Source of the DNA: Paramecium octaurelia
Taxonomy: Eukaryota; Ciliophora; Oligohymenophorea; Peniculida; Parameciidae
Length of the DNA: 64,000 nt
Assembly: GCA_905182995.1 (NCBI GenBank)
Contig: CAJJDP010000050.1
Location: 66,877-130,876, forward strand
Reading direction: 5' to 3'
The notes below the pieces were generated by a model that had not been told where the DNA came from, did not search any database, and saw nothing but the letters and a program-made list of their open reading frames with translations. The position numbers were made by a program, and so were the translations under genes. How positions within the stretch are numbered: the stretch's first letter is position 1; the number at the start of each line of letters is the position of its first letter. Below are positions 14,240-29,612 of the stretch, piece after piece.

Positions 14240-14766
14240 TCATATATGATATTCATCCTTCAATATTTGATCGATGAAAGAATCAATTGCCGATTTCAAC
14301 TTTTCTTCTCTTGATTACTTTGGAATTAAAATTGTAGAGGTTCTGCTAAGTAAAGGGGAATTATTATTATATATATTATGATAAATGATTGATTAGCTGC
14401 TTTCCTTTTAGAAGGATTAATTTATCCAATCTACTTAGGGCTATTATATTGAGATTTTGATCTGGGTTCCCATTTGCTAATATTAAGGCTAACTGAGTTT
14501 GTAATAAACATAAAATTTGATTGTCTGCCTATTAAGAACTTTGCTTTACTGGTAGGCATATTAAAGATCTTCATCCTGTGTTATCACAACTTTATCAGAA
14601 TCATTATCATAAAAGCTAAGCTTAAGTAGAAATAGCTTTGGTACTAAATAATGATATCCCTTGTTTATATCCCAATTCTTTTAATTTCCTTCTTTAAGTC
14701 TGATATCGTTTAGATCTCCTTATAGATGATGAATGTATCACTAAAAGTTATTAATTTAATATCCAT
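14240..14766 (-). CDS. PB1-domain protein
   Basis: ATG at 14766 (MDIKLITFRDLND) with introns of 23 and 24 nt, TGA at 14240-14242; about 155 aa. The first 85 residues form a PB1 domain: a basic beta-strand start, YHYLLSFYDNDSDKVV, then the acidic OPCA motif DSDKVVITQDEDLQYAY. PB1 domains pair through their acidic and basic faces in kinase, autophagy and NADPH-oxidase scaffolds. The remainder is Gln/Ser-rich, with a helical end SREEKLKSAIDSFIDQIL. No other domain, so it is probably an adaptor. Only 58 nt separate it from the next minus-strand gene upstream. Confidence 0.75.
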
Positions 14767-14824
14767 ATTATATTATTTTAATATAATATAATAATCAATT
14801 TTGTTCAATACTGTCGGCTCGATT

Positions 14825-15509
14825 TCATTATTCTGCTTAGCGATTATTGCAATGAAGACAACTCATGAGAATGACTATAAAATATAATATAATAATCCTT
14901 ACCCTGCAGTGAAAGTTCCAATTTATGAGGGTGGAATGGCATTCAATTTGGCTGTCAAAACTCTAATATCACTTTAGTTTCCACCAACACCTAATCTACT
15001 TAAATTGCTGCCTAAGAAAATAGCTGATTTTGTGGTCTGATGATGGGGTTAATGGCTTAAATAGGTTAATTCATTATTGAGACGTGTGAATTTGGTATTT
15101 TATATTTGGAGTTCTAATCCTAACTTTGAGTCCCAATTTTTGAATCTATCTAATCTTACCTTTGCTCTTTGTGGCGACTCGTTATAATTTCTACCAGATC
15201 TCAGAGGGGAGGTACTTTTATGTATGCTACTAAACACAATATGAGTTGGTGTCAAAGCACTAAAATATTTATTTAATAATCTTACTGATATTCTCCAACA
15301 ACTACTCCTTGTAATCCCTTGGTTTATTTAGGTGAGGAATCCCTAAATAATCTCATTCTAACAGGAGACATGTTTGTGGACTCTCTGCTTTTTGATACAA
15401 AGCTTGAATCGCCAAGTTTGCTAATGGCAGTAGAGAGTAACCCAACTTGACTGGCTTTTGGTTTATATACTTTGCTAGAATCGACACTCACAATAGACGA
15501 AGTTAACAT
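14825..15509 (-). CDS. hypothetical Ser-rich protein (about 210 aa)
   Basis: Starts MLTSSIVSVDSSKVYKPKAS at 15509; introns of 26 and 28 nt join exons; TGA at 14825-14827. The product is basic and rich in Ser/Thr-Pro sites (SPVRMRLFRDSSPK, STSPLRSGRNY, NESPQRAK), with a central helix (FTRLNNELTYLSH). A Cys-containing tail (MSCLHCNNRQ) follows the last intron. It looks like a disordered phosphoprotein. No family recognised. Confidence 0.65.
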
Positions 15510-15985
15510 AATTTTTATTTATGTATAATAAAATTTATATTTCCCTCCCGACCCCCCTTTTATATACAAATAAAATATATTTATCCAAATTTTATATTTA
15601 TAATTCTTCAGTGATTCTAACTTTTTTTGACTATCACTTCCTAGCAAATAGGATCGACATGTTATTATTAAGGATTTTTATCAAATACCCTATATCTCAC
15701 ATGAAAGTCTTAGTTATTATTTTACTGGTATGAGGTTTTAATATATATATTTCAAAATTTTGTGTTCATTTTAAATACATCTAAGAAGATATTGAAATTC
15801 ATAGGTTAAGATTTATAGTAAATATCAATAAATTAGATAATATCAAAAATAAAGCTAAACTATTTGGTTAATTATATATTTGAATATTAGTATATTTGTA
15901 CTATAGTTTTTTGTTAAACATCTGGATACTTTCATTCTATATTTGTATTTTATTAGATAATATTGATAATTCCTGTGTAATTATT
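15510..15985. other. intergenic, no supported gene
   Basis: Very AT-rich, with a cytosine run near 15545-15555. Frames such as the one from 15659 are short and hydrophobic and stop without a plausible continuation. Confidence 0.5.
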
Positions 15986-16575
15986 ATGTCCAATAAAAAG
16001 ATTTGAGTTTAGATTGGTAATTCAGTTTAATGCATTAAAGAAGAAAAATAAATTATTTTTTAGAATGTCAATAGTCTTGAATGAATTAAGGAAATTACTA
16101 TCCTTGAAATATCTAATTAGAAATAATATAGAAGATAATTAAATGATGCACACAAAATACATAAGGAAAAAAAGGAAAATAACTCATTAATTCTACAAAA
16201 TCGAAATTACATGAGGAACTTTGATCTAAATGAAATTTTTTGAATTGATTTAACTCTACAAAGATACTTGAGCCAAAAGTCATTATTGACCCTTTAGGAA
16301 CTTACAAGATTTGCCAAATTGATAATCTGCTTCAAGATGAATAAAAATGCAAAATATTTGACAAGGGTTTCTCTTCAGTTAAATGAAAAGGAGAGGGCAT
16401 TTCTAAATGTGATATCATGATAACCCAAGAATTTAATTATGGTTTGAAATTCAAGATTAATTATCTTGACAGGCATTTATAAAGAAATTCTTAAATAAAT
16501 AAGAAATATTGGAAAATCTTCAAAAGTAAGGAGAATAGGATTGAAATGATGTTAATGATTCATTTTTTAAATTGA
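15986..16575 (+). pseudogene. decayed gene with several internal TGA codons and a frame change
   Basis: Convincing coding text broken by TGA. It runs MSNKKI, TGA, VQIGNSVQCIKEEKQIIFQN, NSLE, TGA, IKEITILEISN, then a Lys-rich helix and NYMRNFDLNEIF, TGA. The sense then moves to another frame: KVIIDPLGTYKICQIDNLLQ, KCKIFDKGFSSVK, TGA, KGEGISKCDIMITQ, FKINYLDRHLQ. No legal short introns remove these stops. Two of the stops sit where Trp would fit. A host gene of unknown family in mid-decay; it may have an intact paralogue from genome duplication. Confidence 0.7.
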
Positions 16576-16595
16576 TTATATTTGTATTATGGAAA

Positions 16596-17730
16596 TCACT
16601 TTCTTCCAAGACTGGTCTATGAAGCTAAGGATCTAACTTAATCTTTGAACAATTAGATGACAACATCGATAATGGCATTTTCCTCTATAGATTATTGTGA
16701 TAATTGGTACCGGCTCTTCTGGCAGTTTCGGAGGCATAGAATTCTCTTTTCTCTTCCAAATCAGCAGTGGCTCCAGCAACAGCGTTCAAGGAATCTTTCC
16801 ATAATTTGAGTGCTTTGGCTTATTAGGCAAGGACGGCTGGGAGTTGCTATAAAATGAATGACTCATAATGGTACAGTTTCTAATTTCTCAACAAGACCGG
16901 TTCTTCTTTCGTGTTCGGAATTCAACCAGGCAACTTCGGCGTTGGTGTCTGAGACGTATTTGGCAAGAGCAAAGGCAGCGTGAATTTCTTATTCTTAGAG
17001 GGTGGCAAGAGTGGATTCCAATTCAGCTTGTAAGTCGAATAAGATTTGGAGGACTTATTCTCCGGTTGTGCCTTCTCTCTTGACTTCGGCAAGTGATTAG
17101 AATTTTTGGAGGGCATCTTATTAGAAAAGATGGCTATATGCTGACAATTTATCGGCGATAGTTTGGGCTTTTTCAACGAGTTCGACTCCAGCGTTGTTAG
17201 TGAGGAAACCAGCAACATCTTATTATAAGAGTTAGACGACTGCGACGGCATCACCGTGATCAGCGAGGGATTTGACGAAGAGTCCATTGGCCCAACATCT
17301 TTGGTCTTGGAGTTAAGCATTTCTTCTTTCGATTTCAGCAAGTCTGGCTTCAGCCCAGGCCAACCATTAATATCCATCCTTGATGAATTAATTAGTTTGC
17401 TTACTCTGACTTAGGCTTCAACATCTGTTCTGACAGCTCCGAGTGCTTCCCATTATTGTTTGTTGAGTGAGGCAACATTGGTCAAATCGCCAATGACTTG
17501 GGAAAAGATTTCTAGAAAGAATGAATGAATGAAGTACCTTCGTCTGTATTGTTCTTTTTGTCGGCAGCAGCTTACACATTAACATTTTCTGTCTTCAAAT
17601 CTCTCAAGAGATTGTAAACTGATTCGACGGCATCATTTCCTCTTGTGCCTGCTTGGAGAAGCACGGCGAATTTGTTTGTGTCAAGTGCAAACACAGCTGC
17701 TACGAGGCAAATCACAACGAATGTTTTCAT
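16596..17730 (-). CDS. trichocyst matrix protein (TMP family)
   Basis: Signal peptide MKTFVVICLVAAVFAL from ATG at 17730. The in-frame ATG at 17769 would bury the signal peptide and is disfavoured. The body is Asn/Glu/Ala/Leu-rich and helical, ending EENAIIDVVIQLFKDQVR and TGA at 16596-16598 after a 26-nt intron; another 26-nt intron lies near 17515. Roughly 345 residues. Typical precursor of the secretory crystal core of trichocysts. G+C is visibly higher than in the flanking DNA, as in the other TMP genes here, which suggests strong expression or codon selection. Confidence 0.83.
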
Positions 17731-17850
17731 ATTTATTTTAATAATACCAAAAACGGAATATAAATTCATCGTTTTAATGTTGATTATATATTATTATTAA
17801 TTATATAATCTTGATGCATTCGTAGCCTATCTATATATTAATTAATATAT

Positions 17851-18196
17851 TCATATATCTTAATTTTCATTATAAGTATCTTCGCAGATCAATTTGCACT
17901 GATTGAAATGCACTTCGCAAATCCCTGTTCCATTTTTACGGCACTGTTCCAATATGTTTCGACACTCATCAATACAAATTATTTTTGGACATTCATCTAA
18001 ACATCCATGAACCACACTACATATTGGGTTATAATTACTTCTAACAATTTTTATGGCAATAAGATGGATTACCAATACTATCACACCCACTGGTGCAATC
18101 TAACCAATCCATTGTACAATCCCTTTTGCATTCCTCGTATGTGATTTAACTTAACGCTATACAAATCAATAAAGTTCCAAAGAGTAGTGATTTCAT
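17851..18196 (-). CDS. small secreted Cys-rich protein (about 107 aa)
   Basis: ATG at 18196, signal peptide MKSLLFGTLLICIALSQ, one 22-nt intron, TGA at 17851-17853. The mature part holds 14 cysteines in regular spacing: CKRDC, CTSGC, CHKNC, CLDEC, CIDEC and CKLIC are all C-x3-C, and three C-x6-C links occur. This suggests disulphide-stitched helical hairpins. No known toxin or enzyme motif is recognised. It lies between a TMP gene and the CDPK gene, all on the minus strand; a lumenal or secreted role is inferred only from the signal peptide. Confidence 0.78.
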
Positions 18197-18238
18197 TTAA
18201 TAATTTATTTTTAAAAATATTAATCAAATTCGCTTCAA

Positions 18239-19847
<1,609 letters not shown>

Positions 19848-20025
19848 TTTTAATAAAATTTATGTATTTCAATTCTAATCTTGATCATATTTTTTGATGC
19901 TTTCTGCTCATTTGCTCAAGCATCCATAATCCTTATCTGATTCTTTGTAATTTATACTATAAATGAACAAACTTTAAAAATTTATATAATTACCAGGCCT
20001 TATTCAATCTCTAATTAACTTTATT

Positions 20026-20586
20026 ATGGAGAATACACAAATATAACTTGGAATCAACTTTCCAAGTTCTTCCAAAAATCATGAAATTGTTGATATTTTA
20101 CAATTGAAGTTTAAAATTGGCCTTTATTATTATTTTTATTCAGCCTTTTAAAAGATTTGAATACCATTTTTTTTAATGTGAATTCCACATCAAATCTAAA
20201 GGTAACTTTCATAAAATCATACGTAGTAATTTCCATCCGTTTCTAACTTTTATAACTAATTAATCTTTATATGGCTATAAAATCCAACTAAACCTAGTCA
20301 AACATTCCCCAGTATTGATGTAAGTCTTTGTTAACCATATGAAATATAAATACCTCTTTCAATACAATATTTTTTTCAATTAACGTTAATAGTATTAAAT
20401 AGCATTTCATTATTTATAGAAAAACTAATAATTTCACATTGTTCCATAATCACTAACTATTCGAATGAGTATGTATATTCTCAATTACTACTGTAAGAGT
20501 AAGTAGGTTTAAATTTTCAGAGGGATTATAATTTGATTATTCTAGTTGAATTTCATTTTTATTCTGTGATTATATTTCATCGGTGA
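20026..20586 (+). CDS. hypothetical protein (about 155 aa)
   Basis: ATG at 20026 (MENTQIQLGINFPSSSKNHE). Introns of about 35, 25 and 29 nt give LLKDLNTIFFNVNSTSNL, FHPFLTFITNQSLYGYKIQL and a beta-rich end RDYNLIILVEFHFYSVIIF, TGA at 20584-20586. The frame is read by eye through AT-rich DNA, and the first intron is slightly long. No family recognised. Divergent from the CDPK gene, about 180 nt away. Confidence 0.5.
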
Positions 20587-20779
20587 AACAAAATACCATT
20601 AATTCTATTAGTTTTAAAGAACATTAATTAAAGATTTTGTGATTAGAATAAATATATATTTAAGTTATATTATTGTTTAAGGTATATTAAATTTGAGTAT
20701 TTTTAATATGTTATTGAATATAGTTTATAATTTTTAATAATATTTCGGATGTTAGTTTGGAATAATTTACTTAATTAAT

Positions 20780-21600
20780 GAGAAAAGATAGAGGAGCAGC
20801 ATCAAAATGAAGAATTTTATAAGATATAATAACATGAGATGCAAAGAAAGCAAAATATAAAATAATTAAGCTCATCTCAATTTCCAATCTACATAGACTG
20901 TATATTAAAAAAGAAATGGTTTAACTTTAAATCTTCAAACGGTTCAAAAAAGACAAGGACTTGTGATTTGAAAGTAAATCATTATAAATGCGCCAATGCT
21001 GAAACAGACCAAATCTAATTAAAAGGTGAAAATCATTGCTGTATTCTACTTATTTTAAGAATGGAAGGAAAAAAAAATTAAAAAGTTGAAAGGCTGAATT
21101 TAAGAAATAAAGATGTGAGTAAAGGAGCTATTAATATATGAAGTTCTTTTCGAAAATAATAAAAAGTGAAATCTAACTGTATCTGAATTTAAATTGGAAA
21201 CGGATGAATTACCTATAAACATATATGTCTTAAATGGACCTCATAATGAAGTTAAAATAGAGGATCAAATTCTAATAATAAAATTGGATAAATACAAATT
21301 TTGTTAATAATGATGATAAAAGAGTGATAACAAATGATGCAATATAGTACTTTTTATTATAATTCAGACTTCAAAGTTAAAGCGTAAAAGTTAGAAACTT
21401 TAGCAAAAGTTTTTTGGATTTAACTAAAAATTAAAATAGAAAAATACTTAAATGCAATAAATTACAGTAGATCCATATCGAAATCGATAAACCTAACCGT
21501 ATGGATAATAATAGAGTCCTAATTTTAGAGATAAATTTATTGGGTTCTGAAAGCATGGTGAATGATTTATATTATTTTAATTAAATATGAAAGCTCTCCT
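20780..21600 (+). pseudogene. decayed C2-like 5' block upstream of coiled-coil gene
   Basis: Protein-like text appears in changing frames: FPIYIDCILKKKWFNFKSSN, KTRTCDLKVNHYKCANAETD, then YEVLFENNKK, TGA, NLTVSEFKLETDELPINIYV, and NNDDKRVITNDAIQYFLLQF and NNRVLILEINLLGSE. Three TGAs in one frame and at least two frame changes (one beside a T run near 21300) cannot be removed with ordinary introns. The order of beta-rich segments resembles an N-terminal C2-type (NT-C2) domain; that naming is inference. It may once have been the head of the adjoining coiled-coil gene. Confidence 0.5.
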
Positions 21601-21610
21601 GTAATAAACT

Positions 21611-23298
21611 ATGCAACAAATTAAATTAGACTAAGAATTGAAGAAACTTTTAGCTCATAGAAGTGATTCTTAAGATATTTTAATGAAGTATGAAATTTAT
21701 TGAGTTGTGATAGATTATAATCGATTTTTGAATAGGCGCTTGATGATCATACGGAATTATATTGGAAGAAGGAACATGCTCATACGAAATCATAATTGGA
21801 ATGCTCTATATAAGAGTGTCTTTCATTAAGGCATGATTTAAGAGAAATGGATGAGGATAGAACAGAGAAGTAAAAAATAATTTAAGATCAAAATTAACAA
21901 ATAAATGAATTGTAAGAAGCCTTGGAAGAGATAGAATAGAAATTAAATATTATGCAAGAAAATGTGTTGTAATAAAAATAAGAATTGGCTGAGGAATTTG
22001 AACAAAATTTGAATTAAATATAAGATAGTTATAAATAAAAAGAATAAGAGTAATTTTAAAATTTATAATAAAAACTGGCAGAATTGGAATATGTAGTTAG
22101 CGATTAGTAAGCTGCTTTAACAAAGGAAAGAGAGTTGTAGTAGCATGCTGTGAAGGATTTTAAGTAATTAAAAGCATCACTGAAAACCGAATAAGAGACA
22201 GTAACATAATTAAGATAATAATTACAAAGCATGAAAAAAACAAATGAAACTTTAAACATTGATAAGCAATGTTTGGAGAATAGGTCAAAGCAATAGAAAT
22301 AATAAAATGAAGCACAATATAAATAAATAAAGTCATTAGAAACTAAGGTAATAGACATAACTGAAGAGTTAGAAAGGTATAAGAAAAAGTATTAGTAAGA
22401 ATAAGCTAATATTAAAACATAACAAAATGATCAAGAGAAAATCTACAAGAGGAAATTGAGAAATTATAAACTAAAGGTGGAGGAAATTAGGAATAAAATT
22501 AAATCAAATTTGCAAAAGATATTTTCAAGTCTAAAATTGGATATGGAAACATTTAGATTATAAATCTTAAAAGAGTTACAAATGGTTTCAACATAAACTT
22601 GCTAAATTGTGGCTAAATAATTGAAATTAGATAATGATTTAGCCTAAAGAGAATTCTCTGATAAAATGGAATAAATCCGATACTCAATGCAATCTCATTT
22701 TAAAAACACTTTAGAAAAACAAATTTAAGAATTTGAATCTAAAGAAATTCAAATGAAGAATGAGTATGAATTAATCATTAAGACTTTAAAGGCCTAAATA
22801 TAGGGTCTTGAAAATGTATAAAAGGATTTAGAAAGAGAAATTTAGTTAAAATAAGTGGAATCTTAAGAAAATTAATTAAATTTATAAGAGAAGGTAGAAA
22901 TATTGACTGAATAATAAAAATAACTATAAGAACTATCAAATCAAGCAAAAGACTAATTGAATTTATTAATGGAATAGGAAGAATAGATTAAAGCTTTGAG
23001 GGAATAAAACGAAAAGTATTCTCGTAAAGCAAATCAATATGAAGATTACGTAAGTAAATAAGCAATATTATACTAAACCCAAAAGGCTGATGAAAAGATG
23101 TTTAGAAAGCAATATGAGGATGTTACAGAATCAAATTAACATTTAAAAAAACAAATTAAAATTTTGTAAGAACAATAACAAGTCGATTAATTTGCTATAA
23201 ACAAACTAAAAACTTAGGTTTCATCGGCCAAATTAAATACTATAAAAGATGTTGAGGAACGACATTTAATACGACTATAAAATATAAGAAAAATCTGA
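21611..23298 (+). CDS. long coiled-coil protein (about 550 aa)
   Basis: From ATG at 21611 (MQQIKLDQELKKLLAHRSDS), one intron (26 nt, after DILMK), then an uninterrupted frame to TGA at 23296-23298. It is almost wholly heptad coiled coil rich in Gln, Glu, Lys and Leu, with most Gln coded by TAA/TAG. No other domain is seen. If the decayed block just upstream belongs here, the true start lies further 5' and the gene is truncated. Scaffold, basal-body or cytoskeletal roles are typical of such proteins. Confidence 0.7.
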
Positions 23299-23331
23299 TA
23301 ATATATATAAATATAATTTTTTCAATGTGTC

Positions 23332-24606
23332 AATTTGAATGTATTCGCCTGAAGAGATTGCTAATTAAGCTCATCAAGTTTAATCATTTATTTAACTTTC
23401 TTTGGAAGAGTAGTCTTTTTTGTGAGTTGTTTTTTTAAGTCAACAGTTTAAGAATATAAATTATCTAGATGAATTTCATAAGTAGATTATAATGAAGAAG
23501 TATGAGATTCATTGTCTAAATCTTCATGAAGTTTTTATTCAGTTTTATGATATCTCTTTTTGAGTCTTTGGTTTCCTATCTTAGAAGCAATAATTTCATG
23601 AGTTGGAATGGTTTCCTCATCCATTTCAGTGAAATGATTTCTAAGAACAATTGGTTTGGGCTTGTTGTGAAGATAATCATAGAGTTCTAGATCTTTGGAT
23701 GTCAATACGTCCTTGTTGTACAATGAAAACTTGGAGTTGGATTATTTGGTAATTTACATTTTGGTTAGCTTATTTAACTCTTGTTACTTGAGATAATGTT
23801 GTCTTGAAGCCTCATCCATATATTTTTTGGTTGATTCAGTTAGATTGTTTTTTAAAAAGATTTTTGAAATTGCTGGTGATTCTTTTGCATTTTTGATAAC
23901 TTTGAATAGATATGAATTATACTTGGCTTCAAATCGTCATAGCTGACTGTCATAGTCTTTAAAGATTTAATTGAAGGAATCTTCTTAGCAAAAGGATCTT
24001 TGGTTTAAGCCAATTTGTCTTCTATTCCTTCAGAAGCATCTACGATGGTTTTAAACAACCCAACATTTTATAGATTTTATCTTCTTTGAGTTTCATTGTC
24101 TTCCTTCTTTTACATCATTCTTGTGTGAATTAGATTGTTTAATCCTTGGAGTTTGGATTTTAAATAGACACTTCTATCATCTTGAGTGTTTCTAACTTAT
24201 TTGTGTTTGAATTTATTTTTAAACCTTACTAGTGGTCCCAAAATACTTATTCCTTTTGAATCAGCATGGTCTTCCATCAATTATTATCGCAATCTGGGAT
24301 AGTTGGATAATTGCAGTAATTCAACACTCGTTATTTTACCATCTAAGAACAATTCAAAGGAATCTTTAAATATCATATTGTTATTTTGTATCTACAGACC
24401 TAAATTTCCCTTTGAGGATCTTTAACTTTAACTGCTACGAACTGAATCAATTATTGGATTGAATTTAACCTGCTTCGATTTTCTAGGCGAAATCAAGTTT
24501 TTCAATTAAGGAATTTTCTTTCTTTGAGTCGTTATATTACTACTAAATTCTTTGACTTCATCTGTCTCTGTTCGAAGATAAGTAGAAATAGTGGATGATT
24601 CATTCA
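23332..24606 (-). CDS. hypothetical basic protein (about 415 aa)
   Basis: ATG at 24606 (MNESSTISTYLRTETDEVKE) to TGA at 23332-23334 with one clear 23-nt intron. Lys/Arg/Gln-rich with short conserved-looking blocks: FKDSFELFLDGKITSVELLQ, GISILGPLVRFKNKF, KPKPIVLRNHFTEMDEETIP, HEIIASKIGNQRLKKRYHK. No catalytic or zinc motif. Might be a microtubule- or nucleic-acid-binding protein by charge, but no family is recognised. It converges with the coiled-coil gene (33 nt between stops). Confidence 0.7.
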
Positions 24607-24639
24607 TTAATTTAATTAAATATGCATCTAAGGACAATA

Positions 24640-25181
24640 TAAACAATAAAAAGCCAGCTAGAAGGATAAATGTAGGAACAGTCTAATCAACAACCCTAGA
24701 GATGGTATCTATTTTAGAAACAAAGTAAGAACACTTTAATTGACTAATGTTAATGAATTAGAAGTATCGCACTTCTTATAATAAACATCTTAATGAAATT
24801 ATGTTTCTCGTATGCTAGAATTACTCTGCTTAGAATAACTTGATAGATAAGGAAGTTGAATATTTGTAATTCACAAATCTTGATCAAATGAATGACTCTT
24901 CTATACAACTACTTGAATTAGATAAATATTTTGTAATTACATTTTGATAATACTGGTTTCAATACAAGTATTCAGTTTCAAGAAAATCAAATTCATAGAA
25001 TAAATTACTTATTTTCTATTAAGTTCAAAACATTCATGAGCATTTATTAGAATCATATAAAAGTCTTAGATTTATGTTTTATATTTTGAATTATAAAAAT
25101 TTAACCTTCAATTAAGCGTTAAATTGTTTTTAAGAATGTAGAAAGGAGAATTGGAAATAAACATTATAGATTTCAATCTGA
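24640..25181 (+). CDS. possible gene of uncertain exon structure
   Basis: Strongly coding-like pieces on the plus strand: NNPRDGIYFRNK, then (after a 37-nt gap) YRTSYNKHLNEIMFLVCQNY and VEYLQFTNLDQMNDSSIQLL, then a gap of about 35 nt and NIHEHLLESYKSLRFMFYIL. No ATG is in frame with the first piece, while ATGs at 24633 and 24755 are in other arrangements. The 3' end could be TGA at 25179-25181 or further on. Gene boundaries are therefore approximate; family unknown. Confidence 0.4.
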
Positions 25182-25252
25182 ATTTAAAATCAGTGATTTC
25201 AGGAGAGGAATTTAAGATAATAAAATAAAGATTGATATAAAATACAATAATG

Positions 25253-27592
<2,340 letters not shown>

Positions 27593-28047
27593 TTATTTTT
27601 ATTTTTGATCACAAATCGTGGGAATTTGATAAAATGGGCGCCAATTAATATTACATATTTATAATTAATAAAATTACTTTTGCGCTTTAACTCTTTCTGT
27701 AACTATGCCATAATAATATATGATATATATAATTCTTCATTTATTTCCTACCATTTCGATACAAAAAAAGATATAATTCTTAAAATCCCCTTGAGTGCAA
27801 CCCATTTTGTACTTGAAAAAAGTATTACAAATTCATACTAAAGAGGATTTTTGTAATTATCAATTTATTAAACTCAATAATCTCAATGTCTATAACTGTT
27901 GCATAATATAAAATTCACTTTTAAAAATTAAACCTACTATTCAGAAACCATCGATAATCATCAATCTACCACACTCTCTTGAACTGTATTTTTTTAAACA
28001 AACTCTTAGTGAAATATATATAATACTTATAAATAAAATTAATCAAA
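27593..28047. other. intergenic, divergent promoters
   Basis: Spacer between MCM7 (minus) and the PG-rich repeat gene (plus). AT-rich, with no supported frame or named motif. Confidence 0.6.
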
Positions 28048-29432
28048 ATGGTAAGTGCTTTTTCAATTGGCAAAGCGTAACGATGTAATTATCAGTTTTA
28101 ACTAATTCAGCCACTCAACCCAGAAGTGAAACACCTGGCCCAGGGGCTTACTAACCAATGAAGAAACAGAAGATGACACCTCCATCTTTCAAGTAATTTT
28201 TGCCTGTTAAAGTAGATTTGGATCTGGCAATAGAAGTGGCCTTCTAAGAGTATTTGCACCAGGACCTGGAGCTTACGAGCATCCTTCAAGAGTAACCAAA
28301 GAAGGACCAAAGTATTCCTTTGGTCTTAAAAAACCAACAATTTTAGGAAAATAGGGACCAGGACCAGGTAAATATAAAGCATTCATTTTTCTCAGGTGCT
28401 TACAATCCTAATTACCGAACAATGGTGAAGGCTCTTCCTAATTATTCAATGGGAGCCAAACTATCCTCAACCTATTCTACATTATAACCAGGACCTGGAG
28501 CTTACGAAAATCCGTCCACCGTAGTAGGAGTTCCTTGCATGAAGTAATCGTAGTTTCAGTTTAAGATTTCCCAACTCTAAGCGCGATGGATTTTATGACT
28601 TGACTCGTACACCAGGACCTGGATCATATCTAAAGAGACCAAATAGTGCTGGTCCATAATATAAATTTGGGACAGCATCAAGAGGAGCGTTTTCAGAAAT
28701 AAAGAATCCTGGTCCAGGAGAATATGAAGCAAGAAGCGAGTTTAATGTTTCACAAAAAGGGTTTTCGATGCTTTCTAGAAGAAATTAAACTCAGTAGGAA
28801 TATGTGCCAGGACCTGGAACATACAATTGGGATAAGAAACAAAAGTTGCGACCTCCTTCCTATAAAATAGGAAATGAGACTAGAGATGGCTTGAATCGAG
28901 AATTGCTCAGAACTCCAGGACCAGGAACTTATGAATCTAGATATGAATTTGCAAGGCCAAAATCAGCATAAGTTCGTATTGGTAGTGCTACTCGTAGGCC
29001 ATTGAGTGACACAAGAGATATCCCAGGACCAGGAACTTATGATTTGAACACTAAAATAGGAGAGGGTCCCAAACATTAGATTTTGGGAAGTAAGTACGAA
29101 CCTACTACTACTTTGAATCAGCCTGGTCCAGGTGCATATAATCCCAACGATGGACCAAGTAAACAGCGTCCTGCTTCAGCAAAAATTGGTACAGGTCAAA
29201 GAGCCGAATTGAATGCTGGTTTTGGGAAGGATGCTCCAGGTAAGATTGCTTATTCAAATTTGTAGGGCCTGGAAATTATAATTTGAGAGGATCCTCTGAT
29301 GGGCCCAAGTGGGGATTCGGAACAGCATTAAGACCGAATCTAAATTAAACAGATTAGAGTGTGCCAGGACCAGGGAACTACACTCTCAAGCCAACTTTTG
29401 CAGATGTGCCATCATATCTATTGAATAAATGA
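28048..29432 (+). CDS. sperm-tail PG-rich repeat (SHIPPO/ODF3-type) protein
   Basis: ATG at 28048 (MVSAFSIGKA), introns of 34, 23, 28 and 26 nt among others, TGA at 29430-29432; about 420 aa. It has roughly nine repeats of the signature PGPGAY/TY/SY/NY (for example TPGPGAYQP, APGPGAYEHP, IPGPGTYDLN, VPGPGNYTL), spaced about 35-45 residues. Each is preceded by a basic-hydrophobic strand such as KYSFGLKKP or YKFGTASRG. Such STPGR proteins line ciliary and flagellar microtubules, inner-lumen or outer-dense-fibre associated. The start follows an A-run and lies immediately before an intron. Confidence 0.92.
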
Positions 29433-29612
29433 ATATATATGAATTATAATATATTGATGGATTTAGATTGAAATTATATAATTCTATTTATTTTTTAATC
29501 GAGTAATCGTTTTTTAAATTTTATTTAAAATAAATGCTTTTGAAGGAACAAAAACGAATAGTGTAATATGAAAAGTGAATCTTCCTTTTAAGTCTATGTC
29601 AATTATTTAATT

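Noticed and set aside
16868-17377. Overlapping frames on both strands inside the third TMP gene
   Set aside because: Shadows of the TMP coding frame, which has a signal peptide and spliced ends that make sense.
17731-17769. Upstream in-frame ATG (17769) for the third TMP
   Set aside because: It would place 13 extra residues before a perfect signal peptide; the ATG at 17730 is the sensible start.
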